Assembly: GCA_028023455.1 (NCBI GenBank)
Contig: JAQFVV010000043.1
Location: 2,109,483 to 2,173,482, forward strand
Reading direction: 5' to 3'
Length of the DNA: 64,000 bases
Source of the DNA: Epiperipatus broadwayi
Taxonomy: Eukaryota > Onychophora > Udeonychophora > Euonychophora > Peripatidae
Below, one piece after another: positions 1 through 11,269 of the stretch. The position numbers and the translations under genes were made by a program. Below the pieces are notes generated by a model. It did no database searches. It was not told the origin of the DNA and saw only the letters and a list, made by a program, of their open reading frames with translations. Numbering within the stretch: position 1 is the stretch's first letter; every line of letters begins with the position of its first letter.

Positions 1-204
1 ACTGAATGTCTAAAAAAATTTAACTTTATTTAAATATTCCAAATACATTCAACTGTTAGTAATAGCACATCTAATATGCGTATTGAATGTCTTTAGAAAA
101 ATTTAACTTTATTCCAAATACATTCAACTGTTGGTTTGAAGTATTTAGAATATTTAAATAAAGTTAATTTTTTCTAAAGACATTCAATACACATATTAGA
201 TGAT
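1..204. repeat. Foldback repeat at window start
   Basis: The block carrying TTGAATGTCT, a run of A, TTTAACTTTAT and AAATACATTCAACTG occurs twice in direct orientation (about 1-56 and 82-132). It then returns inverted at 141-204 (AATAAAGTTAA, TCTAAAGACATTCAATAC). The result is a hairpin of roughly 60-bp arms. No coding capacity is visible. The left boundary lies at or beyond the window edge, so its full length is unknown. Confidence 0.6.
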
Positions 205-848
205 GGAAATAGTCCAATATAAGAATACAACTAGAACACCATCATCACAAACCTTCAGGAAAACACTAAAGTTACATAGTTCTATAATTTATTGTAAGTT
301 AAGCGATTAAAATATAAATATTTAAATACTGTTGTTTAATTTATAAGTAAAGTAGCAAAAGATCAAATTTTGCTAAATATTAAAAAGCATAAATTAATCG
401 TTTCTGACATTTCACCAGAAACTACAAATAATAAACACATATTTGTAAATGAAAACTTGGTTTTTTAAGAGAGAAAAAAGATTTTACTGGAAAGTTTGAC
501 AGGTTGCTAAAAAAAAAAAAAAAAGATTAAAATTTTTCTGAGACAAGATGATGGGATTAACAGTGTTAGAATTAACTGTGAAAATGGCTTGTCAAAATTA
601 TCCCAAAAATATCATACTCCATATAAGAAGAATATGAATGATTTGATCATAGTAAAAAACACAAATTTAAGACATAACATGAGAATATTAGAAGTATTAG
701 AAAACATTTTGATAAATTGTTGATTTTTCTTAAAATAGAAAATTATGACTTTGGTATAATTGTATTAACTGAAATTTGGGTAATAAAGGTTGATCTATTT
801 TACAGTGTTAAAGATTAAAAATATTCCAAGACTCACAAAATAATCTGA

Positions 849-1021
849 AGGAGTTATGATATTTTATAAATCATACTTGTTATAACTCATCAATTCCAAA
901 ACATAGTACTAATGAATGTCTTGTACTTCGTCAAAGGAGTTATGATATTTTATAAATCATACTTGTTATAACTCATCAATTCCAAAACATAGTACTAATG
1001 AATGTCTTGTACTTCGTCAAA
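849..1021. repeat. Direct tandem duplication, 86-bp unit, two copies
   Basis: The block starting GGAGTTATGATATTTTATAA and ending GTACTTCGTCAAA at 850-935 is repeated without visible difference at 936-1021. It lies inside the decayed LINE endonuclease region. The identity of the copies against the heavily mutated background suggests a recent local duplication or an assembly artefact. Confidence 0.9.
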
Positions 1022-1543
1022 GGAATTTACTATCTTCATTCAGTACAGATCGTATCAGCAATAATAAAGAGATTATCAAGAGCCTAAATATGGACGTTGT
1101 TATTTTGATAGGTGATATTAATAGCAAATCATCTTAATCCAGATGTTCACTGTTACTTAAATCTTTTATTATTTTTTGGTTTTTAATCATATATATTTTA
1201 ACATACCCATTTCATAGATTCTTCATCATCCCTACTTGACCAAATCTTTATAAGAAATATACAGAATATTCTTTTTATTTGTGAAGTAGTGGAATCTTTT
1301 CTTACTGATCATTATGGCTTTGTTGCACAGATGTGTATATCTAGAGATTATGTGATTGTGTATATTCACAAAAAAGTGTTGAAGTTTTTATGGAATTTAC
1401 AAATATTATCATTTGAAGTATATCCATACAACATTATTTAAAAAATGCTCGAATTACAAATGATCTTAATTTCAAAAATAAATTATGTAAACAAGAGAAA
1501 CAGAATAACAGTGATTTAGGAAAACAAGTTTTATTAAAAATAA

Positions 1544-2092
1544 ATGATTAGAGGGGATTTGAACCCAGACTTCCAAGTCTCTTTAATCATTTGGTTTATC
1601 TTATACAACCAATACACAGGACCACATACATGTGGAAAAGATAAATGGTCTCCAATATATGTATTTCATGCTGAACCAGCACTCATCAGTTGTTTTGAAT
1701 CATCTCTCTCTCATACACATACACAGACATGTATAATCAGTGCTCAGTTTATATTAAGTTAGCAAATCTTCAAACTTTAATAGACAGGCTTCAATCTTCT
1801 CCACTTTCTCTTCAGCCATTAATACTATTGAAAATCTGATAATGACTGAAGAGTTGGAGAAGATTGAGGCCTGTCCATTAAAGTTTGAAAAATTGCTATC
1901 ATAATATAAACCGAGCACTGATTATATATGTGTGTGTGGTAGATGATGATCCAGATCAACTGATGAGTGCTGGTACGTTGGAGATCATTAATCTTTCTCA
2001 TACGTATGTGGCCATGTATATTGGTTGTATAAGATAAACTGAATGACTAAAGGAAGCATGGAAGTCTGGGTTGAAATCCCTTCTAATTACAT
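1544..2092. mobile_element. Family-B palindromic element, copy 1
   Basis: This is a roughly 550-bp near-palindrome. The left arm begins with GGGGATTTGAACCCAGACTT; the right arm ends with the reverse complement (AAGTCTGGGTTGAAATCCC). The ends resemble a tRNA T-arm/B box (GGTTCAAATCC). The two arms meet near 1840. The left arm holds a minus-strand hammerhead core. The right arm holds the same core with an internal deletion, so GTGCTGG runs straight into TACGTTGGAGATC. Related copies are at 2221, 15002, 24344, 30298, 41434, 42020, 42600 and 50616. Confidence 0.75.
1645..1702 (-). ncRNA. Hammerhead ribozyme motif, family B
   Basis: On the minus strand: CTGATGA (plus 1683-1689); a 5-bp stem II GTGCT/AGCAT closing a GGTTC loop; GAAA (plus 1664-1667); then ATA-CA-TAT forming stem III; A at the cleavage position; and TTGG opening stem I. 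All invariant core bases of a type I hammerhead are present. Stem I is weakened because the 5' side reads AACAA, not ACCAA. Self-cleavage is inferred from the motif. Confidence 0.65.
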
Positions 2093-2306
2093 CTAGCTTG
2101 AGTAAACTATACTTGTATTTAAACATATAAAAATAAATAAGTAAAGACATAAAAAAACATATATAAAGCTAAGATCTAACATACAGGCTATAGATATACC
2201 TGTACAAACAATGTAATATATAGGGTATTTTGAGCTCAGACTTTACTCTCCTTACTATCTCGTACTACTAATACACCTCACCACATATTTGTCTAACAGA
2301 TAAATA

Positions 2307-2358
2307 ATCACCAATATACATATTTCGTGCTAAATCAGCACTCGTCAGTTGCTCCATA
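2307..2358 (-). ncRNA. Hammerhead ribozyme motif, family B (left arm)
   Basis: Minus strand: CTGACGA, then a perfect 5-bp stem II GTGCT/AGCAC with the canonical closing G-C pair, GAAA, stem III ATA-TG-TAT, cleavage A, and TTGG. Stem I pairs TTG with CAA before a mismatch. The core and stem II are among the best preserved in the window. Confidence 0.7.
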
Positions 2359-2400
2359 TTATTATCTGAGGACTTATTGTATATATGTGTAGAGATGATA

Positions 2401-2455
2401 ATCTAGACCAACTGATGAGTGCTGGTTTAGCATGAAATACAGATACAGGTGATTG
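2401..2455 (+). ncRNA. Hammerhead ribozyme motif, family B (right arm)
   Basis: CTGATGA at 2412-2418, stem II GTGCT/AGCAT with loop GGTTT, and GAAA at 2434-2437. Stem III is damaged (ATACAGAT) and the 3' side of stem I reads CAGG, not TTGG. It is probably inactive, but it clearly descends from the same ribozyme as the left arm. Confidence 0.55.
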
Positions 2456-3852
2456 TTTATCTTTTAGACATATGTGTGGTCAAGTGTCACAATAGTATGA
2501 AATAGTGTGAAGAGTTGAGGATCATGTGAAAGTCTGAGCTCACAATACCATATAAAGATAAGATAAATTACTTTTCAAATAAAATAGAATATATTAAAAC
2601 AAGTAAGGATAAAAAAAATTTGTTTTACTAATAGATTTGTTATGATAAAAGTATATCCTTCCATAGGAAAAAATGTTAATAATAATTTACTAGATGTAAT
2701 GAGTAATAAGAAGACTGCTATTGATACATCAACAATTATCAGTTTGCATATATTAAAAATCAAATTACATAATATTGATTCTTTTTGGATAAATAAATAT
2801 ATTTTAGAAACTATGGTGATCTGACATACAAAGATATGAAATTATTGATATAATTCAAAATAACAAGAATAGAAAAAGTGTATAAATTAACAACTATACT
2901 GTATTACTTTTTCACTTAAAAATATTATATTTTCACAATGTTGACAATTGCAATTATAATCCCTATCTTCAAAGTGGCGGGAAAAAAATATAGCCAACTA
3001 TGGAACATGTAGCAATTCTGCGATACATCTCAAAGATATTTGAGATTCGCATCAAAGAAAGAATTCTTTCATTTCTTATAAGGTATACTTTTTTCTCAAT
3101 AAAATAATATTACTGTAGCTTTCATCAAAGAGATCAGCAGAGATAACATTATGCAATCATGTGGAATACATTTCAAAATCATTTAATAATGGACTAAAAA
3201 TTGAAGAAATATGGCTTTTGATGTGATTCCTCACGACAAACTTTATATCTTTGTGTTCCGATGAACTAAAAGGTACTGTGGATAAATAGTTTGCTTCTTA
3301 ACTATGGGACAGAATTCAAATAGTACAACTTAATAATGTGTTAGTGGTTGTCTGAAATCTGAATATGATGTACAATGGGATTTGGTTCTAGAACCTATTA
3401 TTTACTATTAGTAGATTTTTGGATTTGGATTAGCACACAAACATATTTTTCCATGTGGATAATACAGCATTAGCAACATTCGCAATAAATTATATTATTA
3501 TGAAGAAATTATACATGTGTTGACTTTAATATAATTGCAAAATGATAATATAATCATGTTTTAATGTTGAAATATAATAAAACAAAGTATATGTTTCATA
3601 ATAAAAATGATTGTACATAAGATCTGAAGATACAGATTTTATATGACTCTGAAAATATAACTGAAAGAATTTATAAAATTTCATATTTAAAAGTTACATA
3701 AGATTCATATGTTTTTGGGTCAAATATATTAACGAGCTAAAAATAAAACTGAGAAAACTGAATTTTCTCTATTACACAATAAGATATACAACAATATATC
3801 TTATTAAATAATCACAGTCTTCTTACACCTCTAAGAAAATAATTTTTATTAA

Positions 3853-3893
3853 TAGCAGTTTCGACTATTCCTGGCAGTCTTCTTCAGATCTTT
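3853..3893 (-). ncRNA. Hammerhead-like motif inserted in the decayed LINE
   Basis: The minus strand reads CTGAAGA, an extra A, GACT...AGTC (4-bp stem II), GAAAC, TGCTA. Core positions 3-6, 8-9 and 12-15 match the hammerhead pattern. Stem III and the cleavage site are not well formed. The same motif style recurs at 48.9-49.2 kb. Confidence 0.4.
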
Positions 3894-4975
3894 ATATCTC
3901 AAAAAGTTATTTTAAATATTTACAAATCAATTTATATCAGTAAAATTGCATATGGTATAAAAATATGGAGAACATTTGTTAATCATTTCAGGTCTTATAT
4001 ACAACTCAAAATTATACATTAAGAATTAGAGATAATACATTTTTAGACTATCGAAGAACTAATTTGTAAAGAGAGTCTGGATTTCTTACAGTAAACCGAT
4101 TAAACATATTTAAGCTTCTCTGTAATTATTTTAAACCATTGCAAGCAAATCCATCTTGGATGACTTTCTTAGCAATCACTCATACAGCTGATACACTTCA
4201 AGAAGAAAATTTTTTTACTATTAAAACACACAGTACAGTAAAAAACAAAAATATATTTTACGACAAATTTTTTATTATTTTTATACAAAGTAAAATATCT
4301 ATAGACAATGTAGCAGTATGTAAATTTTTAAAAAAAAAAATTTTTGAATCATAGACAATGGACATACAGAATTGTTCAGAGAATGAAACACTACAATTAT
4401 TTTTCAAATGTTTTACATTCAAATATTTATTGTTGTTTTAAACTTCATATATACTAAGATATTGTAAAATCTCCATGTGTAATTCATAAAAGTGACCTTA
4501 AAATTAAATTAAAAATAAATAATAATATTTATTATTGTTGTTATTTGGATTAAGTTGAACTGTTTATTCCGATTAATAATCTTCGGAGCTTTGCCCTCCT
4601 CCATTTTTTTTTTTTAACTAAATGCCTTTTTTATTTCTTTTTAAATAAAATCTAATAATTGAAGAATTAAAGTTAAAAAAAAATAATCCAAAAACATTTT
4701 TTGTATGCTTTTATTTAATGTGTTTTGTTTTTATTTATGTGTCTAGATAAAATCTTGTAGCTCAATTTTCATCCATTTCCCAATCTAGTGGAGACTTTGC
4801 ATATATATTTATTCCTGATGGCAAAACATTTTTTTTTTTTAGAGTTTGCAACCAAATTTAGCAAATAATTAGCAGAAAATTTACATTTTTAATTTTACAT
4901 CATTAATTTCTGTAACTGTATTTATTTATTTAAGTTATATAAAAAATATATATCAAATGTTACAGGTTTCCTGAC

Positions 4976-5804
4976 ATTTTAAAAGTGGAAGACAACCTCT
5001 GATAACGCGCTGAAAAATTTGAAATTATTAAAGCAGAAGTCAACCTCTGGTAATGCACTATTTCTTAAGTATTATAAATCTCTGTGCACTCACCTGCCAG
5101 TAAGAGTTTAAAAAACTTAAGTAAATCACTTAAGTTCAGAGTGTATTTGTATAAACACCAACTCTCACTGACCATGCTTAAATTAGGGCTTGAGTCTAAT
5201 GTGTGCCTGATGTTATAATCAAATATTGAATTGCACAAATTTAGTTAACCTATCATGTACAATAGACTCAAGCCCTGATTTAAGCATGGTCAGTGAGAGT
5301 TGCTGTATATGCAAATACACTCTAAATTTAAGTGATTTGCTTAAGTTTTTTAAACTCTTACTAGTGGGTGAGTGCATGGAGATTTATAATATTTAAGAAA
5401 TAGCACATTATCGGAGGTTGACTTTTGCTTTAATAATTTCAAAATTTTCAGCACTTTATAGTAATAGATTTACATTTATTAAGTCGTATAAGTCTTATCG
5501 TAGGTGGTTAAAAATGAGACATTGTCTTTCTCCCGCGATAGGTTAACCAAATTTGTACAATTCAATATTTGATTATGACATCAGGCATGCAATAGACTCA
5601 AGTCCTGATTTAAGCATAGTCAGTAAGAGTTGGTGTATATAGAAATATGCTCTAAACTTAAGTGATTCACTTAAGTTTTTTAAACTCTTGCCAGCAGGCA
5701 AGTAGGCGGAGATTTATAATATTTAAGAAATTGCACATTATCAGAGATTGACTTCCGCTTTCATAATTTCAAAATTTTCAGTGCTTTATAATAATAGATT
5801 TAGA
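4976..5804. mobile_element. Foldback element, family E
   Basis: The left arm (about 5005-5195) carries GCGCTGAAAAATTTGAAATT and, further in, ACTCTCACTGACCATGCTTA. It is matched by an inverted right arm at about 5255-5470 (TAAGCATGGTCAGTGAGAGT ... TTTCAAAATTTTCAGC) and by a second right-arm copy at 5581-5800. The 9-mer TTTCCTGAC lies on both sides (4967-4975 and 5805-5813) and may be a target duplication. The outermost bases are not inverted repeats, so the superfamily is open. No protein-coding sequence is seen. Confidence 0.65.
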
Positions 5805-5829
5805 TTTCCTGACAATAAGAAACTGAGAC

Positions 5830-8030
5830 GGGAAGACATAAAAATCTATAGACAAATGGCCACATGAATAATGTTTAAATAATGAGTTATTAATATCAAA
5901 AATTAACCTAAGAATTTTCATCAGTTTTTATTATAATTAAGTTTCTTGGGCCTCTTTTGATAACAATGATGTGGGCAATCCCAAACAATGTGCTGCTACA
6001 ATGTATAAATGATGGCTAAGATATATACATTATTCTCCTCCTTCGATTATGAGATTTACATAAATTTAAAAAAAAAAAAAACTAAAACTGCCGAATAAAC
6101 ATAGCCCAAATTTATTATATGTAGTTAAAACTATTTATAGGTATATGATTATTAAAACATCTGTAATTATGCAATTGTAATCAAACAAATTATAATTATA
6201 TATATAAACTTGATCAGAAAGTGAAGAGCAAAAATCAGGCAGAATTTCTACTAGAAGAAACACTACTTGTTGGAATTTACGTTAGATTAATTTTTTTAAA
6301 AATAGCCGATAATTTCTAAATTACAACCCTGTCGCAATAAAATAAAGTCATATCACTAATAAGAATAGTAAGTGAAGCAGACATAAGTTAAAAATTCATT
6401 CCAATTCTTCAATTAAAAAAAGGAATTTGTTAATATAAAATTAAAAAGAAAATGAATACGATAAAAAATAATTTAAAAAATTCACTAAAAAGTAAAAAAC
6501 AAATTTTCTTCAGCTTTCGCAACATTCTTAGTATCATGTGACCAAAAATAAAAGTGTGGAGTGAGGAATGTCAAGTTTAAAATATTAAATGATAATTTGT
6601 TTAATAAAATGCCTGTAAAAATTGATAAAAGTACGATTAATACTATTCATGAGTGTCCCATGCTTTTGTTTTTGATTGATACCACGAATACTCTGAAAGA
6701 TGAAGAAAATTTTCACTTTTTTGTACACTTTTTTTTTTACTCTTAGCATATTAATGTGAATTTTTAAAAAAAATCAACATTTTTTTTAAATTTTATTTTA
6801 TATATGGTTTCAAAAAAAAAAGGAATAGATGGGATTTTCTTCATTATCAACTGCAACAGGATAACTGCAAAGCCCGCTTCATATTTCTTCAAAAAAGTTG
6901 TTCAGAAGTTTTCTATTTCAAAATTATTCAGTAACTTTCCTGATTACATTACATTATTCCCGTACTAATATAAAGACTTTCCCAAGGATGCTTATTTTTG
7001 ATTGTCCGATTAAATAATACATCAATTCTTTACAATGATTTTTATAGGGATTTGTAGAGATTTCAATCAGGAGATGACTTTTTATATTATTATTTCCTTC
7101 CAACATACAAGAATGTTTATTTAAAATGAAATTCATGATTCATATTTAGAATCAGCTTCTTTTTCTATTAAAAAAACCTGCAATACACTGATTCACACCA
7201 TCATTAATAATACACATTTTCTATTACATCATAGTTCATATCATGTATACAGACACTATTTTAAAAAAAATCAACACATTGATTAAATGTAGGGACATTA
7301 TCTTTCTTTTTTTAAACCAGGATTTGATTTACTTCCCCTTCCTAAAAAATGGGTCACGTAAACCCCCTCATTTACATATTATTTACATATACTTTATTAG
7401 TCACCTCCACTTTGCAGCTGTACAGCTATGATTATGATATCATTACAGAGATATCAAAAGCATGCTCAACTTACTATATTAAGAATATGAGAATTCCATC
7501 CTACTTCTCAACTTCATATAAGAATTCCATTTTAAGCTTTTCTTATTTCTCGCTTCCCATGCGTTTAGCTTGAATTTATAACATTGCATATAATACATAC
7601 AAAATACTTTTATTATAAAATTATGTGCATGTACTTGAATGTATGCAGTTTTGGAAGTTACAGGTCTTTATATTCAGTAGTTATAGATAGCCGTGATCTT
7701 TAACCTTTTGAAATGTTCATATTAATGTAAATTGTTTACTGAAATTCCAGGTGAAGCAAAAATTTCAATAGTAATAATATTCTTTTTATTATTATTACTA
7801 GTGTATTTATATTTTCATCTCATTTGGATGTTTTCTGTAGAAAAAGTTAAACGGTTGCATTGTAAAATAAAATATAAATAAAAAAATAGACAGCATGTTA
7901 TATATATATAGGTTGAAACATTGCCACTGATTTTTAAAGTCACTAATATCATAATTTAAATAGGTGTTTTTTATAATTCTGATTACATAATTTTCTCTAT
8001 TCTGATCTACCTTAATGAATGCATATTTAT
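5830..8030. other. AT-rich stretch with no identified feature
   Basis: Only homopolymer runs, short AT repeats and small random-looking frames are present. A frame at 7349-7573 matches nothing I recognise and has no supporting signals. I see no RNA gene, repeat arm or transposon landmark. Confidence 0.5.
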
Positions 8031-8036
8031 CAACAT

Positions 8037-8287
8037 GTAAATTGTTTTTTCAAATCTAAATTTCTTTTCCTTCATGAAAAAATTTGATAGCATTAAATCT
8101 GGGATTTGGATGATCAACAATTCATAGTATGGATTTCCACGTGTTGTTTATGGTAATTATCGAGTGTGTAAATTACTTTTTCAAATGTATTTACTTTCAT
8201 TCGTGAAAAAATGTGATAGCATTATATCTAAGATTTGGGTAATTAGCAATCCGTAGTATGGAGTTTCACATGTTGTTTATGGTAATC
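8037..8287. repeat. Two diverged tandem units upstream of LINE ORF1
   Basis: A unit running from GTAAATTG through GATAGCATTA, GATTTGG and CACGTGTTGTTTATGGTAAT at 8037-8167 is repeated with substitutions at 8168-8287, a period of about 131 bp. It sits immediately upstream of the ORF1-like frame of the L1/Tx1-like LINE, the place where many LINEs carry 5'-UTR monomers. That role is inference. Confidence 0.6.
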
Positions 8288-8389
8288 GCTTCATACAGTA
8301 AGTTTTTTGGAAATCTGTAGTAAGTGCAACTTATGTCCATAATCACTAGAATAATCGAGTGATTGGTAAAAAAAAAAACATTTAAATAA

Positions 8390-9310
8390 AAAATGAAGAC
8401 CTTTCGGTATTGTTGCATTGAAGGCCTTTGATATTCTGCTTACACTTTCCTTTGTCAAGGCCTCTTCCATCACATCGATAGGTCTTTGTAATGTATCCAT
8501 TAGTATATCTAATTTAATAAGTCATTCATTGTTGACCTTTGAAATCTTGGATTCTGATTTATATTTTTGCTCCCCCAAAAATATTATTTTAAACTGTTTA
8601 AACAAAAACAATCCAAATGATATCCCTATGCTAATTACTGACCAGGAAACCATGCTCCTCTTAATAATACATGAAATCAAGCCACAATGTTTCCACTATA
8701 TGCAAAGAGGTCACATCATAAATATGTGTTCAAAAATTAAATGCCAACCTTGTGAAATGAGAGCCACATCAACCCATCAGAGTGGAAAGAAAAATGATAC
8801 AAATAATGATATGCAACATTCAGCGGGAGAAAAGTCAACCAATGGTAGAATTGATGTTAACATCAATGACTCAGATAATACTTCACAGAATATATTAACA
8901 GTGATATTATTCAAAAGCAAGGTCAACTAACTGATCAAAATGGTTAAATAAATAAGCAAATTCTTAAGGTGTTGTAATAAACAAGACTACACAAGACATT
9001 ATAGATGCAACAATATCTGGTCCATCACACACGAACATGGATATAAATGCATTAATTATCAAATGTAAACCAGGTTATCACACAAGAAAAGGGAAAGGAA
9101 AGTGATATGCAAACCCTAGATTAAGTAAAGAGAATATACCACAGTTTCTGGACTATATTCAAAAAGTTAAAAAGTCATATATAAACTTGCCAAATTCTGA
9201 TGCAGGGGATAACTCGGTTGAGGAACCAGTCAACATAACAGAGGTGAATCATGTCCAAATGTAATGATAAATCTCTAGAGTTGTCGCATAGCGATCTAAT
9301 ATTCTTAGAT
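8390..9310 (+). pseudogene. LINE ORF1 remnant with CCHC zinc-knuckle
   Basis: The longest open part is 8418-8930 (170 codons, entered through a TTG, so the true start is upstream or lost). Near residues 89-112 it contains CFHYMQRGHIINMC and then KCQPCE. This is the pattern of the tandem CCHC knuckles of L1/Tx1 and related ORF1 proteins, with the second cysteine changed to tyrosine. Preceding text (ILDSDLYFC, NDIPMLI) fits the segment before the knuckle in such proteins. The family role is RNA binding in the retrotransposition particle. The following 400 bp continue as a broken, low-complexity tail. The endonuclease frame starts at 9376, consistent with ORF1-ORF2 order. Confidence 0.55.
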
Positions 9311-9375
9311 AGAACTAAACAGCTAACATAAATAAATATTTATATTTATTATATCTATACATTAAATAAGACAGA

Positions 9376-9645
9376 ATGATAATAAAAATAAGATCTACTA
9401 ATGTCAGAGGATTAAACTCTATAGAGAAAAAAAAACATCAATTTAAAAAATGGCTTCATATTATTCAGCCACACATAATTGGTTTGCCGGGAACTAAGAT
9501 ATATATATATAACAAATCACAAGTGGACCTAACAAAATTTTATGATAATCAAGGATATTCATGATTTTGCAGAATAGCATTCTCACCTTCAGCTGGAACA
9601 GGAATTGTGATTAAAAAAACTTGTCCATTTATCTCATTTAAAATA
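9376..9645 (+). pseudogene. L1/Tx1-like LINE ORF2, endonuclease N-terminal part
   Basis: The frame opens with an ATG and reads STNVRGLNS, FKKWL, PHIIGL, then TK. This is the start of an apurinic-type endonuclease. The motif that normally holds the catalytic glutamate (QETK) reads PGTK here, so that residue is lost. After a stop near 9562 the same frame continues with AGTGIVIKK and PFISFKIIYI, then ends where RTE sequence begins. The rest of the endonuclease resumes at about 11195 and 11797. Confidence 0.65.
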
Positions 9646-9647
9646 AT

Positions 9648-11200
9648 ATATATTGATTTTTATCAAGAATTATATAGTAATAAAGAATAAGTACCTCCAA
9701 TATCTATTACATCTTCTGAATTGCCCAGAATTTTAAATGAAGAAGTGAGACATGCAGTTAAATGTATGAAGAAAGGAAAGGCTCCAGGTAATGGTGAAGA
9801 AATAGAAATTTTTTTAGCAAAGTTATATACCAAATGTCTAAATGATAAAGATGTACCAGATGATTGGAAGAATGCAGTAATAATATTAATATTTTAAAAA
9901 GGTGATAAAGAAGATATTAGAAATTACAGACCTATCAGCCTTTTATCAGTTTTATATAAAATTTTTACCAAGATAATTACAATTCGTCTACAGAGAACAT
10001 TGGATTTCCACCAACCAAGAGAACAAGCTGGATTTAAAAGTGGTTTTAGTACAGTAGATCATATCCAGGTATTGAGAGAAGTTATAGAAAGGACAAATGA
10101 ATATGAGTTGTCATTATGTTTTGGATTTGTAGATTATGAAAAGGCATTTGATTCTATAAACATTTCTTCAGTGATTAAAGCTTTGGATCATCAAGCTATA
10201 GATCCAGGATATTGTCATATTTTAAAGAATATTTATAAAAATGCAACAGCAACAATTAGATTACATAATGATACTGGGAAAGTCAACATTGAGAAAGGTG
10301 TAAGACAAGGTGACTCCATATCTCCAAAACTTTTTACAGCAGTGCTGCAAAAAGTATTTTGTGGATTAAAATGGGAAACTAAAGGAGTGAAAGTAAATGG
10401 AGATTATTTAAGTCATTTAGATTTTGCAGATGATATAGTTGTTTTTGCAAATAATGCTTCAGAGCTGCAGGAAATGTTGCAGGAGTTATCAGATGAAAGT
10501 ATGAAAGTATGACTAAAGATAAATGTTAAAAAGACTAAAATAATGTTTAATCGATTTGCTCAAAATATAAAATAAAGATTGATTGTGATGAATTAGAAGA
10601 AGTTAACAGTTACAGATACCTTGGTCAGATTATTAATACAGATGGAAACATAATGGAGGAAATTAATCATAGAATTAAACTTGGTTGGAGTGCTTTTGGT
10701 AGAAATAAGTTGATACTAAAAGGAAATATGCCTATGTGTTTGAAAAGGAAGGTTTTTAACATATGTGTTTTACCAGTTCTTACTTATGGATCTGAGACTT
10801 GGACACTTAATAGAAGAGCAATACAGAGACTTCAGACCATTCAAAGAAGTATGGAGAGATGTATGTTGGGAGTAACAAGAAGAGATCGAAAACGCAATGT
10901 TTGGGTAAGAGAACAATCAGGTGTTACTGACCTCATTGAAAAAATTAAAAGGTTAACATGGAGTTGGGCTGGACATATTGCTAGAACAGATGATAATAGA
11001 TGGACAATTGTAATTTTAAACTGGATTCCAAGAGATTGTAAAAGACCCAGAAAAAGACCACATGTGAGATGGATGGATGAAATAAGAAAGTGTGCAAGGG
11101 TGCTGTGGAGAAGAGAAGCTAAAGTTTGGAGAAGATGGATTAAACTTGGAGAGACCTTCATCCTGCAGTGGATTGATGATGGTTGATGATAATGATAATA
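9648..11200 (+). mobile_element. RTE-type LINE, 5'-truncated, nested in the L1/Tx1-like LINE
   Basis: Translation starts in the pre-RT segment (DFYQELYSNKE) and runs through NYRPISLLSVLYKIFTKII, QAGFKSGFSTVDHI, FVDYEKAFDSI, GVRQGDSISPKLF and LDFADDIVVFANN. It then continues to the C-terminal block typical of RTE/BovB-type elements (YGSETWTLN, MLGVTRRDRKRN, WAGHIARTDDNRW, RKRPHVRWMDEI). Two long open segments (10000-10512 and 10653-11186) are separated by a frameshift near 10505-10600; further stops lie near 9690 and 9896. The catalytic FADD is intact. It ends in a GATGAT/AATGATAAT microsatellite tail, typical of RTE elements. It is the best-preserved reverse transcriptase in the window but cannot encode a full protein. 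Confidence 0.85.
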
Positions 11201-11269
11201 ACATGCTAATTGTTACACTACACCACAAAAGAATATCATTGAACATACATGTACAATAATAATTAATAA

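Larger units (their letters stand above)
2221..2550. mobile_element. Family-B palindromic element, copy 2
   Basis: This is a 330-bp near-palindrome with outer ends GAGCTCAGACTTT and AAAGTCTGAGCTC. It is the compact form of family B and lacks the central segment of copy 1. Each arm carries its own hammerhead core, on opposite strands, within 150 bp of each other. Confidence 0.75.
640..4450 (+). mobile_element. Decayed CR1/Jockey-like LINE (endonuclease and RT remnants)
   Basis: Conceptual translation in shifting frames gives a recognisable series of non-LTR landmarks. The endonuclease part contains DFGIIVLTEIW near 742-780, GVMIFYKS near 850-880, a GDIN-type block near 1110-1130, and a terminal DHYGFV near 1305-1325. 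The reverse transcriptase part contains SKIFEIRIKERILSFL near 3030-3080, DVIPHDKL near 3217-3243 (family form: AFDTVPHDKL), a decayed PQGSVLGP-like block near 3370-3400, and FHVDNTAL near 3450-3475 in place of FADDTAL. KTKYMFHN follows near 3580-3600. The frame is broken dozens of times, so this is a fossil. It is interrupted by family-B palindromes (1544-2092 and 2221-2550) and by a small ribozyme-like repeat near 3770-3900. The clade is inferred from the DVIPHDKL motif. Confidence 0.6.

Noticed and set aside
7349-7573. 74-codon frame as a small gene
   Set aside because: No start context, no similarity that I recognise, low complexity, and the length is expected by chance.
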